Assembly: GCF_004522215.1 (NCBI RefSeq)
Contig: NZ_SDLR01000005.1
Location: 93,086-157,085, forward strand
Reading direction: 5' to 3'
From: Ammoniphilus sp. YIM 78166
Lineage (GTDB): Bacteria; Bacillota; Bacilli; Aneurinibacillales; RAOX-1
Length of the DNA stretch: 64,000 bases
In this document: one piece after another, positions 36,989 through 46,225 of the stretch
How the letters are laid out: every line of letters starts with the position of its first letter
Numbering within the stretch: position 1 is the stretch's first letter
Made by a program: the position numbers and the translations under genes
Notes under the pieces: model-generated
The model's input: the letters and a program-made list of their open reading frames with translations, nothing else
What the model was told of the DNA's origin: nothing
Databases searched by the model: none

Positions 36989-38515
36989 TTACATTTGCCT
37001 CAGAATAAAATCCTTCAAATCTACAATCCGGTTATAGGTTGGTCTTTCTTTTGTGCCCGCGATAAAAATGGGAAAGTAACTGTCCACTTCATGGAGGCCT
37101 CCGTGCGATCCGCCCCCCACGTGGGTCGGCGAACCTGTGCCTTTCATTTCATAACCCGGCTGTATAGTCACAAGTAGGAATTTTCCCTCGTGGGAATGGA
37201 GAGCAGCATAAAGTCTCATCAACCCATCAGGATAGGAACCATATCCAATGGCTTCCTCCTTAGGGGCGCGTTTTAAGTCTAGAACCTCCATGTCCCCTTC
37301 TATATCCCATTGCTGGTGATATTCATCCACAAAGGTATTCCCCTTGCGAAAGCGCATTTCTTTACCCGAGCCCCCTTGCATCACCTTTACCCAGTCCTTG
37401 TCTTTCCAACTAATCAGGTCAAGCCTCTCGTCATGTTTAAGCTCCTTGACCATAGCCTGGAGTTCCACCTGATCCTGTAAGGGGTAGATGTAACTCATTC
37501 TTTCATTCACAGCCAGAGCCATCTCATCTGTGGGGCCGGAGCTCCCTAGCGGAGCGACTCTCATCTTACTGAATGTTTGATCCAAGTCTACAATGGCTTC
37601 CTTCTTATCGTTTTTGATTCGAGAGACCCCACTGTCTCCCATAACCATGAAAACACACTTTTCAAGGCCTTCATCCCATTTGCCAAAAGCATGAAAGACC
37701 TCCTGAAGCTGACGATCGACCTGAACAACCGATTCGCTTGACAGCTCACCTTGCTTATGGGATTCATGGTCCAAATCCGCCAGGTAAACCACCGTAAAAG
37801 ACGGAAGCTGATCCTTTCGTATCATTCTTACCAAATGTTGAATAGAAACCCGGTTATTCACTCCATAGTAATTTATAAATGGGAAGAATCCCGAAGACAT
37901 GTATCGATAAAAATTGCCAAGTACAAAATAGTCTGGGGCCTTGGTTTGGATTTTGGAAAAAGGCCATGGAATGGCTAGATCTTTCATATGATTCGAACGA
38001 TAGACTATGGCGTTAATCGATGCGGTGGATCGGCCTGAAACAGCCAATTCTTCATGGATGGTTCGTGTCTGGGTACTTAAATGCGTATTGTTTAAATGAA
38101 ACAAGCCGTCGTTCATCACCGTCTTGATCCCGCTTTTTATCGTTGGAAAAACCCCATCTCCGTAATGAATCAGACGTTTCTCCTTCAAGCTATACCAGCG
38201 AAGACCCGGGATACGATGCTTATCGGGGTATGTACCGGTCAGTAAAGTACTGTCGATCGTGACTGACATGGTAGGAAAAGAACTAACCATCCGGTTGGAG
38301 TAGCTCCCCTTTTCTTTCAAAAAAGAAAAAGCCGGCACCTTGTTCTGAGCCATCAAGCTCTCTAACGGCTCCGACAAAAGAGAGTCGACCACAATTAAGA
38401 TGACTTTTTTTCCTTCTTCAGCGGGCAAGTCCGGATGTTTCTTGATTCCTATTTTTAGACTAGCCCAGTACGCGACCACCAAAACCAACAGCAAAACCCA
38501 AAGGAGTACAGTCAT
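36989..38515 (-). CDS. Membrane-anchored alkaline-phosphatase-superfamily phosphodiesterase
   Basis: About 508 residues. An N-terminal transmembrane anchor (MTVLLWVLLLVLVVAYW) precedes a type I phosphodiesterase/nucleotide pyrophosphatase domain. Metal-site features: VILIVVDSLL with the first Asp, SSFPTMSVTIDSTLLTGTYPDKH with the catalytic Thr, LADLDHESHKQG, and VMGDSGVSRI in place of the usual DHG; a C-terminal GGGSHGGLHE supplies the last His. ATG 38515 is preferred (GGGGGA upstream); upstream in-frame starts lack a good ribosome binding site. The outward-facing enzyme could cleave phosphodiesters; substrate unknown. Confidence 0.82.
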   Translation of the reverse strand: MTVLLWVLLLVLVVAYWASLKIGIKKHPDLPAEEGKKVILIVVDSLLSEPLESLMAQNKVPAFSFLKEKGSYSNRMVSSFPTMSVTIDSTLLTGTYPDKHRIPGLRWYSLKEKRLIHYGDGVFPTIKSGIKTVMNDGLFHLNNTHLSTQTRTIHEELAVSGRSTASINAIVYRSNHMKDLAIPWPFSKIQTKAPDYFVLGNFYRYMSSGFFPFINYYGVNNRVSIQHLVRMIRKDQLPSFTVVYLADLDHESHKQGELSSESVVQVDRQLQEVFHAFGKWDEGLEKCVFMVMGDSGVSRIKNDKKEAIVDLDQTFSKMRVAPLGSSGPTDEMALAVNERMSYIYPLQDQVELQAMVKELKHDERLDLISWKDKDWVKVMQGGSGKEMRFRKGNTFVDEYHQQWDIEGDMEVLDLKRAPKEEAIGYGSYPDGLMRLYAALHSHEGKFLLVTIQPGYEMKGTGSPTHVGGGSHGGLHEVDSYFPIFIAGTKERPTYNRIVDLKDFILRQM

Positions 38516-38626
38516 TGAAATCCCCCATTTTATTATCCTTTCTACCATCTTTTCCACGATAAGGATATATATAACTTCGACGGTGGAAAAGGAATTGGCA
38601 GAAGTGGAGACCCCAATACAAAAAAG

Positions 38627-38655
38627 AAGTTGTCTCATTAATCCTGAGGCAACTT
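38627..38655 (-). terminator. Terminator after the 38.7-kb pseudogene
   Basis: AAGTTGTCTCA pairs with TGAGGCAACTT (one mismatch) and is followed on the minus strand by CTTTTTTG. Confidence 0.7.
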
Positions 38656-38707
38656 TTTTCATTCATGCTAATATGGATTCTATGCCACCTTGCCGTCAAG
38701 CCGAATG

Positions 38708-39406
38708 CTATTTTCCTTGGTTGACAGAAGTGGAAACGTGGGACTGGTATTCTTCAGAGAGGTCTTTGATCGACTCAAGATAGGGACTCATGTCTACCAA
38801 AAATCTTCGTTTAAACTCCTCCTGGAAGCGGACATCCCCCCAACGTCCTCCCGCCAATTGTTGGTACTCTTTAATATTGCGATCAATCAACAGGAATTGT
38901 TCTGAGATCCCTTTTAAGGTTTCTCTCGTTTTACTATCCAAATTAGTGGAAGCTCTATCCTTGAACTGGTATCCCATAACATGAAGGACATTTCTTGTGT
39001 CAGCTCTAAAAGCTAGAATCCAGAGATCCTTTTTGCAACTCTGAAGACATCACCTGCTGATTAATACCGTATTCCATCTTCAAGAGCTGGGAATTGTCAT
39101 CGCTTAGATGTATCAGCTTGTATAGACCTGTTCCCATGCTTGATTCATATTCTTCGCATGGGAGAGCAGATCCCAAAAGGCTTCCTCATCGTTTTCATCC
39201 ACCTTGCTCAGTTTCTCAAGCTGTCCGGCCAATGAAACAAGGGAGGGGCTGTCTTCTAGGAGATATAGAAAGGTATGGTCATTTTTCTCTTGGTACCATG
39301 CGATCTGTTGTTTTTGCTCCCGGATCATCCGATTCTGAAAGAAAGAAAAGATCGTCAACAATACCAGCAGAGCAATAAGGGGAATCCAATATTTATTCCG
39401 TTTCAC
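38708..39406 (-). pseudogene. Frameshifted paralogue of the 16683-17378 protein
   Basis: The first 90 codons (39406 to about 39130) and the last 89 (38977 to 38708) match the intact protein closely. A one-base deletion near 39128 (GACCTGTTCC against GACGATGTTCC) and a one-base gain near 39030 (ATCCTTTTTGC) throw the middle out of frame, and a stop follows the first shift. The N-terminal anchor and the terminator are still present. Recent inactivation or sequencing error are both possible. Confidence 0.75.
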
Positions 39407-39501
39407 AATGGGACGACTGCCTTTCCTCTAGTAATGTCGATTCTCCCCAAAACACTACCTGATTTAGGAAGTGGATTCTAGTGGAAATAAGTCCCTCAAG
39501 G

Positions 39502-39813
39502 TTAGCTACCAGAACTCCATAAACTGAACAACACCACCGCTAAGGCAAGATGGAACAGGGGAATGACGGATAACAGCACAGGTTTTTCCTTGCCCTTCCT
39601 TGTAAATCGATAGATTAAACAACCAAGATACGTGAGAAAATAGGTACTCGACACAGCGATAAACGAATAAACAACAAATAGGGTAAAAAACCCTTCGTTC
39701 CCCGTCCTCTCTCCTGCCAACGACATAATGTTGGCCATTAAGACTATAGGAGTAAATAGTAAAGGAATTGCGCCTACAACAAATAAGAAGCTACTTAAAA
39801 GTTTCTTCTTCAT
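39502..39813 (-). CDS. Small polytopic membrane protein, joined to a broken NmrA gene
   Basis: A 103-residue protein with three predicted transmembrane helices (LLSSFLFVVGAIPLLFTPIV, FFTLFVVYSFIAVSSTYFLT, VLLSVIPLFHLALAVVLFSL). The ATG at 39813 lies in the same frame as the end of the truncated NmrA-like gene, so a longer fused frame exists from 40191. I prefer the short form because the family break is sharp at MKKKLL, though its ribosome binding site is weak. Function unknown. Confidence 0.5.
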   Translation of the reverse strand: MKKKLLSSFLFVVGAIPLLFTPIVLMANIMSLAGERTGNEGFFTLFVVYSFIAVSSTYFLTYLGCLIYRFTRKGKEKPVLLSVIPLFHLALAVVLFSLWSSGS

Positions 39814-40274
39814 AGATTGGTTCGCTCCATCCCGATGGGTTGTATTTAAGTTTTGCATAAAGAAGCCGGGTCTTAAAAAGGTATAGCCGATTCCAGACTC
39901 CCGGATCATATCCTCGATTTTCCGATGAGGTACAATGGGATTTTTTTCAACTCCCATCAAGGAAACAAACACAATATGCTCAAGCTTCCTTTTTTTCATT
40001 TCATCCATAAACGGCTGCATATCATGTTTCGGTTTTCCCAATTGAGGAGGACGCATGAGGAATACCTTCTGAACTCCATCTAGAGCGTGCTCGAAAGTGT
40101 GATGTCTCAAGAAGTCAAACTCCATAAGCTCCACGTCCAGACGGGTGAATTTATCCCTCTCCTTTTCCACGCTGCGTACGGCCACTCTCACTTTCTTTTT
40201 TTGGTGCTAACTCACAAACAACGGGATAGCCAATATTCCCGGTAGCCCTGTGACTAAGATGGTCTGATTCATAA
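39814..40274 (-). pseudogene. NmrA-like NAD(P)-binding protein remnant
   Basis: The start MNQTILVTG at 40274 is followed by a frameshift within the nucleotide-binding loop (NIGYPVVCEL continues in another frame). A second shift at an A-rich run follows, then VRVAVRSVEKERDKF ... FLRPGFFMQNLNTTHRD, where the domain stops at about residue 145 of a usual 280. The C-terminal half is replaced by the membrane protein at 39502. A double-frameshifted, truncated gene. Confidence 0.7.
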
Positions 40275-40873
40275 CCACACCCCTAAAATCCAAATGATTT
40301 TATTGACAGTCTATAATATGAATTAAAGAAATAGTATAGTCCAACGTTATGTTATTTCAAATGAAGCACGCAGGCCATTAATCGGACTAGCTTCAGGTTA
40401 TTTAGCTTAGAGTGCCTTACCATGATAGGTTAAGCGGACGAGAATTCGGTTGTTTAGCAGTTAGATTATCAATATGAGGGCTCTGAAGCCAAATAACCGG
40501 AACGGACTCCGGTTGTTACCCGTATTAGCATACGCTTAGCAACATAACCGGATTATCCTCCGCTTGATTCACAGCCCCATCGGCGTAACGCCTCAATGAT
40601 TGTATCGTATACTGACACCTTTGATTCATTAATACCATAACAAAGATCGCAGGGTCATGATAAGTAGGTTAGTCATTGCTTTGTGCCCTGGCTGTCCACG
40701 TTGATCCTCTATTTTAGTCGAGCCTCATTGGTCATTATCATCCCCAGCAATTTCATGCTGACTTTACTTTTCCTCTATGGAATACTAGGCTTACTAGTTT
40801 GATATGGAAGAATAGACGCATGACTTGGTTTTAGTACTTTTTATATGTTTCCCTTCGTTTCCCTCTTCGTCCC

Positions 40874-40981
40874 ATGCTACGACGAGCAGCGGGATTCAAG
40901 GATATTCCGCCCACCCACTGGGCTGAGAACGCCATCCTTTGGGGCAAGAACACGGGTATGGTGAAGGGCTACCTGGATTAA
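40874..40981 (+). pseudogene. S-layer homology (SLH) domain remnant
   Basis: Thirty-five codons, ATG to TAA, encode FKDIPPTHWAENAILWGKNT followed by GMVKGY, a clear SLH-domain core (F.DI...HWAE.AI......G...GY). Upstream and downstream parts of an S-layer or surface protein are missing. Confidence 0.65.
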
Positions 40982-41074
40982 TCGCTGCCCGTAACATCGA
41001 AGTAGGGAGGCGAATGCTAGTCGCGTTTCCCCGCTATCGAATCCCTTTAGTTTAATAAATGACTAAAAATTAAT

Positions 41075-41092
41075 ATACCCCCTACAGGGTAT
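41075..41092. promoter_or_regulatory. Orphan CsoR/CstR-like palindrome
   Basis: ATACCCCCTACAGGGTAT is a near-perfect palindrome of the ATACCC-N6-GGGTAT type bound by CsoR-family regulators. No copper or persulfide gene follows; the next gene is DUF3231, 584 bases away. Possibly the leftover of a lost gene. Confidence 0.4.
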
Positions 41093-41675
41093 TTTTAAAG
41101 ATAATAATTGGCAAAAGTACACTGATGGTAGACATGTAATAAAACCAAGGATGAATAGATGGAAATTCTCCACCTATGATTAAAAATTAAATAGAAACCT
41201 CATCATATAGGTGGAAAAACTCCAACTATTTGCTCTGAAAGCCATATTTATTTGATGTTTTCAAGCATTAGTTGTTGATTCTCCACTTATTTTGCTTTTT
41301 TTCCTCTTATTTTTTCGGATAAGTGGACTTTTTACCACTATTTAAAATCAACTCGATGTATCACAATCTCGTACTCCAAACATCCACATCTTCTAATATT
41401 CATTGGTACTGTTTCGTTAAACTGCCCGATAGCTTAGTAATGAAACAAGGAGCAGCCGTGACGACTACTCCGAGGTAACGATCCCCGGTTAGTTGAATAG
41501 AATGCAGAAAATTAGTTCAGAATATCCTGTGTAAGTTTTCAAAGTATCTCCTTAAAGGTTCACCTTCCAAGTGGTGAGCCTTTTTATTATTGAAATAGAG
41601 ATACTAATAATTACCGTTAATAGTGAGATACTGTAAATACTTGGATAACTAAACCGTGTTTTGGAGGAAACTACT

Positions 41676-42680
41676 TTGAAAACTGAACATAATATTAGAC
41701 TTACTTCAACTGAGATAGCTAATCTGTGGACTAATTACATGCATGACTCTCTTAGTAGCTGCGTTCTCTCCTTCTTTTTGGAGAAAACAGAGGATACAGA
41801 AATAAAATCAGTTTTAGAATATGCCTTGAGTTTATCTAAAAAGCACATTCAAACCATTACCGATATATTTAATCATGAAAATTATCCTATTCCTGTTGGT
41901 TTTACAACCGAAGATGTGGACTTAAAAGCGCCAAGATTATTTTCAGATACGTTCCACTTAAATTATGTTTACCATATGACCAAAATGGGACTTACTTCTG
42001 ATACACTTGCGTTATCTTTAGCGGCAAGGTCTGATGTCCGCGACTATTATTCAGAGTGTATTGCTTCCAGTATAGAGTTACAGCATAGAGCAGTTGGTGT
42101 ACAGCTTTCAAAAGGGATATATATAAGACCGCCATATATTACAACTCCAAAATCAGTTGATTTCGTTAAACATCAAAGTTTCCTCACAGGTTGGTTTGGA
42201 GAACGAAAGCCGTTACTTGCTATCGAAATTATGCAACTACACCACAACATACAAACCAATGCTATCGGTAAAGCAGTGGTAATGGGATTTAGTCAAGTAG
42301 CCAAGACAGCCGATGTTCGTGATTATATGGTAAGAGGAAAAAAGATTTCAACCAAACACATAGAAATTTTTGATTCCCTCCTAACTGAAAATGACCTACC
42401 TGTACCTATGACGTGGGATTCTGATGTAATGGACTCTACCGTTCCAGCATTTTCAGATAAACTAATGATGTTTCATACATTTTCTTTAAATTCAAGTGGA
42501 ATGGGTAACTATGGATCAGCGATTTCTACAACAACACGAAGGGATTTGGTAACTCATTATATCCGACTTAATACAGAGGTTGGACAGTATGTAGAAGATG
42601 GGGTAAACATTATGATTAAACATGGTTGGATGGAACAACCCCCACAATCGATTGACAGAGATGAAATAGCTAAGGATTAA
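41676..42680 (+). CDS. DUF3231 family protein
   Basis: A 334-residue protein made of two similar all-alpha halves (residues about 1-165 and 170-330), each with HIQ/HIE and QHRA or TEVGQY-type helix positions. It is ferritin-like in character and matches DUF3231 proteins of Bacillales. The internal similarity (ASSIELQHRAVGVQLSKGIYIRPP against LNTEVGQYVEDGVNIMIKHGWMEQPP, quoted in part) shows duplication. Start TTG 41676 is chosen with GGAGG 8 bases upstream; a TTG at 41661 overlaps that site. Function unknown. Confidence 0.82.
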   Translation: MKTEHNIRLTSTEIANLWTNYMHDSLSSCVLSFFLEKTEDTEIKSVLEYALSLSKKHIQTITDIFNHENYPIPVGFTTEDVDLKAPRLFSDTFHLNYVYHMTKMGLTSDTLALSLAARSDVRDYYSECIASSIELQHRAVGVQLSKGIYIRPPYITTPKSVDFVKHQSFLTGWFGERKPLLAIEIMQLHHNIQTNAIGKAVVMGFSQVAKTADVRDYMVRGKKISTKHIEIFDSLLTENDLPVPMTWDSDVMDSTVPAFSDKLMMFHTFSLNSSGMGNYGSAISTTTRRDLVTHYIRLNTEVGQYVEDGVNIMIKHGWMEQPPQSIDRDEIAKD

Positions 42681-42688
42681 TATTTATC

Positions 42689-42728
42689 AGAGCATCTTCC
42701 TATTAATAGGAGAAGATGCTCTTTATTT
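42689..42728 (+). terminator. Terminator of the DUF3231 gene
   Basis: AGAGCATCTTC / GAAGATGCTCT perfect 11-bp stem (42689-42699 with 42712-42722), followed by TTTATTT. Confidence 0.85.
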
Positions 42729-43065
42729 AACATACTTCAATCTATCCTCCTTTTAGTGCAGCAACACAAAGGAGGATGCTGGCATCCATATATCGCTATT
42801 ATGGTTTGGTCTAGTTCATACCAATATTTCTCCCATTCAACAATTATTAATCTGTCCCAGGTAGATTAATGATACATCCTATTGCGCTAAACTCCCGCTA
42901 CCACAGCAACGAACTCAAGGGACGGATGCTGAACCATTGATACCCAATAGGAGCCTCTCAGCTCCTTAGAAATTTCTAATAAAGTTCTCTTCGGCGTTCT
43001 TCCCGTAAATGTACGTTGTAGATGTATTTTATTGTCCAAGCATCCCTGAATAACATCCAATAGCG

Positions 43066-44826
43066 TTATTGTTTATCCCATTGCTCCTTAAAAATTAAGT
43101 TATCAATAGGCAACCGTTTATTCCACCCTACAGTCTCAAACTCGGGTTGATCTTGGAATTGATCTGTGTATCCAATAGAGAGTAAACCAATGGGCTCAAT
43201 ATGGGGGGGAATATGGAGAATCCTTCGTATATCCTGCTTCTTATAAAACGAGACCCATCCAACCCCAAGCCCCTCTGCCCGTGCAGCAAGCCATAGATTC
43301 TGTATCGCACACACTACCGAGTATGCATCGGTTTCAGGTATGGTATTTCGCCCTAGTACATGTTCTCCATCTCTTACAGGGTCACAGGTAAAACAAATGG
43401 TAACAGGGGCTTCGAGGATACCTTCCACCTTTAGTTTAGGATACAATAGCGCCCGTTGACCCTCAAAATATCTTCCTGCCACCTCTACTTCTCTTGAAAT
43501 CACATGATGTAGCTGTTGCTTCACTTCTTGAGAACGAACCACAATAAAATTCCATGGCTGCATGAAGCCTACGGAAGGTGCATGGTGGGCTGCTTCCAAA
43601 ATTCTTCTAAGCTTCTCCTCCTCGATTGGATGGTTTAAAAAAGAACGGACATCGCGGCGACTATAAATCGCCTGATAAACACCTTGTCTGTGATGCGCTT
43701 GAAACTCATGGCGGGTCTCAATGGGTAAATGAACCGTAACCGCCACTTCATCTACACCGCGTTGGGTTAACTCATCCAATGAACCAGATACACCGGCTTG
43801 CTCAAAAGTAGCCATTTCATGTGCAATTCGTACGGCGGATCTCAGAATAGGAAGGGTAACCGCTGCTCCACTTCCTTCCCCAAGACGAAGGTTGAAATGA
43901 ACGAGTGGTTGCAATCCTAAAAGTTTATTCACTAGGACATGACCTGGCTCCACAGATTGATGGGAGGCAATGAGGTAATGCCCACAGTCAGGAGTCATTC
44001 GAACCGCGGTTAGTGCTGCCACGGCCGTAATAAAACCGTCCACCAATACAGGAATTCGTGCCGCGGCTGCCCCTAATACAAGACCCACAAGTCCTGCAAT
44101 TTCTAACCCTCCTACTTTAGACAATACATCTACCGGGTCGGCCGGGTGGGGTGAATTGACCTCGATCGCTCGTTTAATGACCTTAATTTTCCTTTCTTTC
44201 CCCTCATCATCCACTCCCGTTCCAAGTCCAACCACTTGCTCAACTGGGATCTGTCCAAGAACAGCGAGCATCGCACTACTCGCCGTCGTATTTCCAATTC
44301 CCATTTCCCCCAACGCAATCAGCCTAGCGCCCTTCTCAATCACTTCTTCTGCTACCTCGATCCCGATCTCTATCGCTTCGACCGCTTCCTCCCTTGTCAT
44401 AGCCGGTCCTTGAGCCATGTTATGGGTACCGTATCGTACCTTCCTGTTCAGTAAGCCTTGTAGTTGCACCACTCCGTTTACACCCACATCCACAACCTGT
44501 ACGGAGGCATGGGAGACTCGAGACAAAACGTTGATCGCTGCCCCACCAGCTAAAAAATTACATACCATTTGCTGCGTCACCTCGGATGGGTAAGCAGACA
44601 CCTCCTCCGTCGTTACACCATGGTCCGCTGCCATGACCACGACCACAGAGGGATCAATATCGGGTCGTGGGTTCTTGGTTATCCCGGCTATTTTAATGGC
44701 TAGTGTTTCTAATACCCCAAGACTTCCCAGTGGCTTTGTTAGCCTATTTAAGTGCTGTTCCATTTGTTTCTGCACTTGAGTATCCAACCCATCAATCAAG
44801 CTCATCGTTTTCTTTAGTTTTTGCAT
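43066..44826 (-). CDS. CobT-BluB fusion: DMB phosphoribosyltransferase + DMB synthase
   Basis: About 586 residues. The first 350 are CobT (nicotinate-nucleotide:DMB phosphoribosyltransferase): RLTKPLGSLGVLE near the start, AADHGVTTEEVSAYP, GEMGIGNTTASSA, and LRLGEGSGAAV with the catalytic Glu. A linker leads to BluB (about 365-586): YSRRDVRSFL, AHHAPSVGFMQPWNF, and GLGVGWVSFY, the FMN-dependent enzyme that makes dimethylbenzimidazole from FMNH2. One chain would make the lower B12 ligand and activate it. ATG 44826 (or 44829) follows AAAGGGGG. Upstream codons to 45027 belong to the riboswitch leader, not to the protein. Confidence 0.9.
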   Translation of the reverse strand: MQKLKKTMSLIDGLDTQVQKQMEQHLNRLTKPLGSLGVLETLAIKIAGITKNPRPDIDPSVVVVMAADHGVTTEEVSAYPSEVTQQMVCNFLAGGAAINVLSRVSHASVQVVDVGVNGVVQLQGLLNRKVRYGTHNMAQGPAMTREEAVEAIEIGIEVAEEVIEKGARLIALGEMGIGNTTASSAMLAVLGQIPVEQVVGLGTGVDDEGKERKIKVIKRAIEVNSPHPADPVDVLSKVGGLEIAGLVGLVLGAAAARIPVLVDGFITAVAALTAVRMTPDCGHYLIASHQSVEPGHVLVNKLLGLQPLVHFNLRLGEGSGAAVTLPILRSAVRIAHEMATFEQAGVSGSLDELTQRGVDEVAVTVHLPIETRHEFQAHHRQGVYQAIYSRRDVRSFLNHPIEEEKLRRILEAAHHAPSVGFMQPWNFIVVRSQEVKQQLHHVISREVEVAGRYFEGQRALLYPKLKVEGILEAPVTICFTCDPVRDGEHVLGRNTIPETDAYSVVCAIQNLWLAARAEGLGVGWVSFYKKQDIRRILHIPPHIEPIGLLSIGYTDQFQDQPEFETVGWNKRLPIDNLIFKEQWDKQ

Positions 44827-44862
44827 CATGCTTCCCCCTTTGTTGGTAACTCCCGACCACGC

Positions 44863-44893
44863 AAAAAACCCCAGCTTCAAATAAGCTGGGGTT
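44863..44893 (-). terminator. Terminator of the cobalamin riboswitch expression platform
   Basis: A perfect 11-bp stem, AACCCCAGCTT / AAGCTGGGGTT, is followed on the minus strand by TTTTGCG. It lies between the riboswitch aptamer and the cobT-bluB ribosome binding site. Confidence 0.8.
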
Positions 44894-44910
44894 GTGCCAT
44901 ACCCTACTTG

Positions 44911-45060
44911 CAAACTTCTCTTAGGCAGGTCTCCTGACTCCGATTCCTCACATGCTGCGCCTTCCCAGTTTCCCAGTGGCATTGCAGCAGCTCCTCGACT
45001 ACAGTGGCGGGCTCCGCGTTGTTTCAAAACTTCCCTATTCTCCCATATTAGGGCACCTAA
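44911..45060 (-). promoter_or_regulatory. Cobalamin (AdoCbl) riboswitch
   Basis: The minus strand carries conserved B12-box elements in order: AAGTTTTGAAACAACGCGG, GAGCCCGCCACTG, CTGGGAAGGCGCA, and AGTCAGGAGACCTGCC. The terminator hairpin at 44863-44893 follows, so cobalamin binding should stop transcription before cobT-bluB. Confidence 0.88.
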
Positions 45061-45243
45061 TGAAGACTATACAATTGTAATACACAATCCCACTTAACCA
45101 TAAATCCAATAGAATGGCAATACTTTTATTAGTAATATTCTCCAACATAACCCAAAAGACTAATGCATTGGATCTTCAGTAGAATTTTTTCTCTGTTATT
45201 TTTTTGTCTATGATAAACAGTAATTATTCCGTGCCTTAGATAA

Positions 45244-45480
45244 CTACATAGCTGGATTGTAAAGGACTCTATCTACTTCTTCATACGCTGCATCGATTAA
45301 ATCATCCAATTCCTCCCGTTGAGTATTCAATACCTTGATTTCTAACCATAAATCCTCCTTACGATTCGTTTCGTCCCTATCAATTAGTTCATAAATGAAG
45401 TCAATTTTATCGTCCAGATCATCTCTTCTGGTATTCCATTGCTTAATTTGATCAAACAATTCGCCCTGAAAAAAATTCAT
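45244..45480 (-). CDS. Small coiled-coil protein of unknown function
   Basis: A 78-residue acidic protein. Two similar segments (QIKQWNTRRDDLDDKIDFIYE and IKVLNTQREELDDLIDAAYEE, near-repeats about 38 residues apart, quoted in part) form a helical hairpin or coiled coil. No domain recognised. RBS-like AACGAGATGGAG upstream. Monocistronic. Confidence 0.6.
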   Translation of the reverse strand: MNFFQGELFDQIKQWNTRRDDLDDKIDFIYELIDRDETNRKEDLWLEIKVLNTQREELDDLIDAAYEEVDRVLYNPAM

Positions 45481-45786
45481 TTAATCAACTCCATCTCGTT
45501 TTGTTTGATATCCTAATTTGTGGTTATCTTAACACATAAGAGAAAAACTTATTCCATAACTTTCCAATGATGAGATGAAATTTCATGGCTGATTACAGCA
45601 AAAGTTAACCGCTCATTATAACCACGAAAACTTTGAGATTATGAAAGAGTTGATTTATTATTGTGTTATCCTCCCGTTTAGCAACAGCAGTGCCTATCGA
45701 AGCAGCCTCAGGAAAGTATCAATTCCAGTACTTAAATATACATTCACAATTCATTCAGATTGTTATAGGTTAAGCGAATCATGTAT

Positions 45787-45817
45787 AACCTCCTTTGGTG
45801 CTGTACCAAAGGAGGTT
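45787..45817. terminator. Orphan terminator-like hairpin
   Basis: A perfect 12-bp stem, AACCTCCTTTGG / CCAAAGGAGGTT, with ATTGGTTTT after it on the plus strand. No convincing gene precedes it in 45481-45786. Confidence 0.55.
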
Positions 45818-45978
45818 ATTGGTTTTCCAAAAAGGTTATAGCCTGAGTAATTAATGTTTTTTGATCATTAACCATTCCACGAAAACCCAGAGAACATTAG
45901 CAGTCAAGGTGTCCATTCCAGGATTATGGTTGAAGCCCCATAACATTTATTAGAAGGGGGAATCTTATTATCAACTAA

Positions 45979-46206
45979 TCAATCTACTCGATCAATTTTG
46001 ATAACATCGTCCAGTTTTTCTATTTGCTTAAAAATAAGTTGAAGTTCCTCTTGATTCCCCTCGACCATAATCAACATATTAGATAAATCTTGTTGTTCGG
46101 AAGGTTTGACCACCATGTTGTCTATATTGAGTCCTGGTTTTGATAATAAACCCACCAAACGGACCAACACACTTGGACGATTGTAGAATAACACCTTGAC
46201 TTGCAT
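45979..46206 (-). CDS. ACT-domain protein (IlvN-like small subunit form)
   Basis: A 75-residue single ACT domain, MQVKVLFYNRPSVLVRLVGL, then LNIDNMVVKPSEQQDLSNM, as in the regulatory subunit of acetohydroxyacid synthase but without the C-terminal half of IlvN. ATG 46206 is preferred (AAGGTG 9 bases upstream). It starts 20 bases after the brnQ stop, in the same operon. It may bind a branched-chain amino acid. No large subunit is nearby. Confidence 0.75.
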   Translation of the reverse strand: MQVKVLFYNRPSVLVRLVGLLSKPGLNIDNMVVKPSEQQDLSNMLIMVEGNQEELQLIFKQIEKLDDVIKIDRVD

Positions 46207-46225
46207 TTCATCCATCACCTTGTTA

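Larger units (their letters stand above)
40275..41660. other. Long gene-poor stretch with relics
   Basis: About 1.4 kb without an intact gene. 40380-40580 contains loosely repeated GGTTGTT/ACCGGA segments. 40874-40981 is an S-layer-homology relic, and 41075-41092 a CsoR-like palindrome. 41430-41480 has a GGAGCAGCCGTGACGACTACTCC-like hairpin (interrupted stem). The last 100 bases lead into the DUF3231 gene. Confidence 0.4.

Noticed and set aside
44830..45027. N-terminal extension of the CobT-BluB protein
   Set aside because: These codons lie over the cobalamin aptamer and its terminator; the ribosome binding site is at 44830-44840.
45641..45841. Possible 66-residue plus-strand gene ending in a terminator-like hairpin
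   Set aside because: No ribosome binding site or recognisable domain; the frame runs through the hairpin itself.
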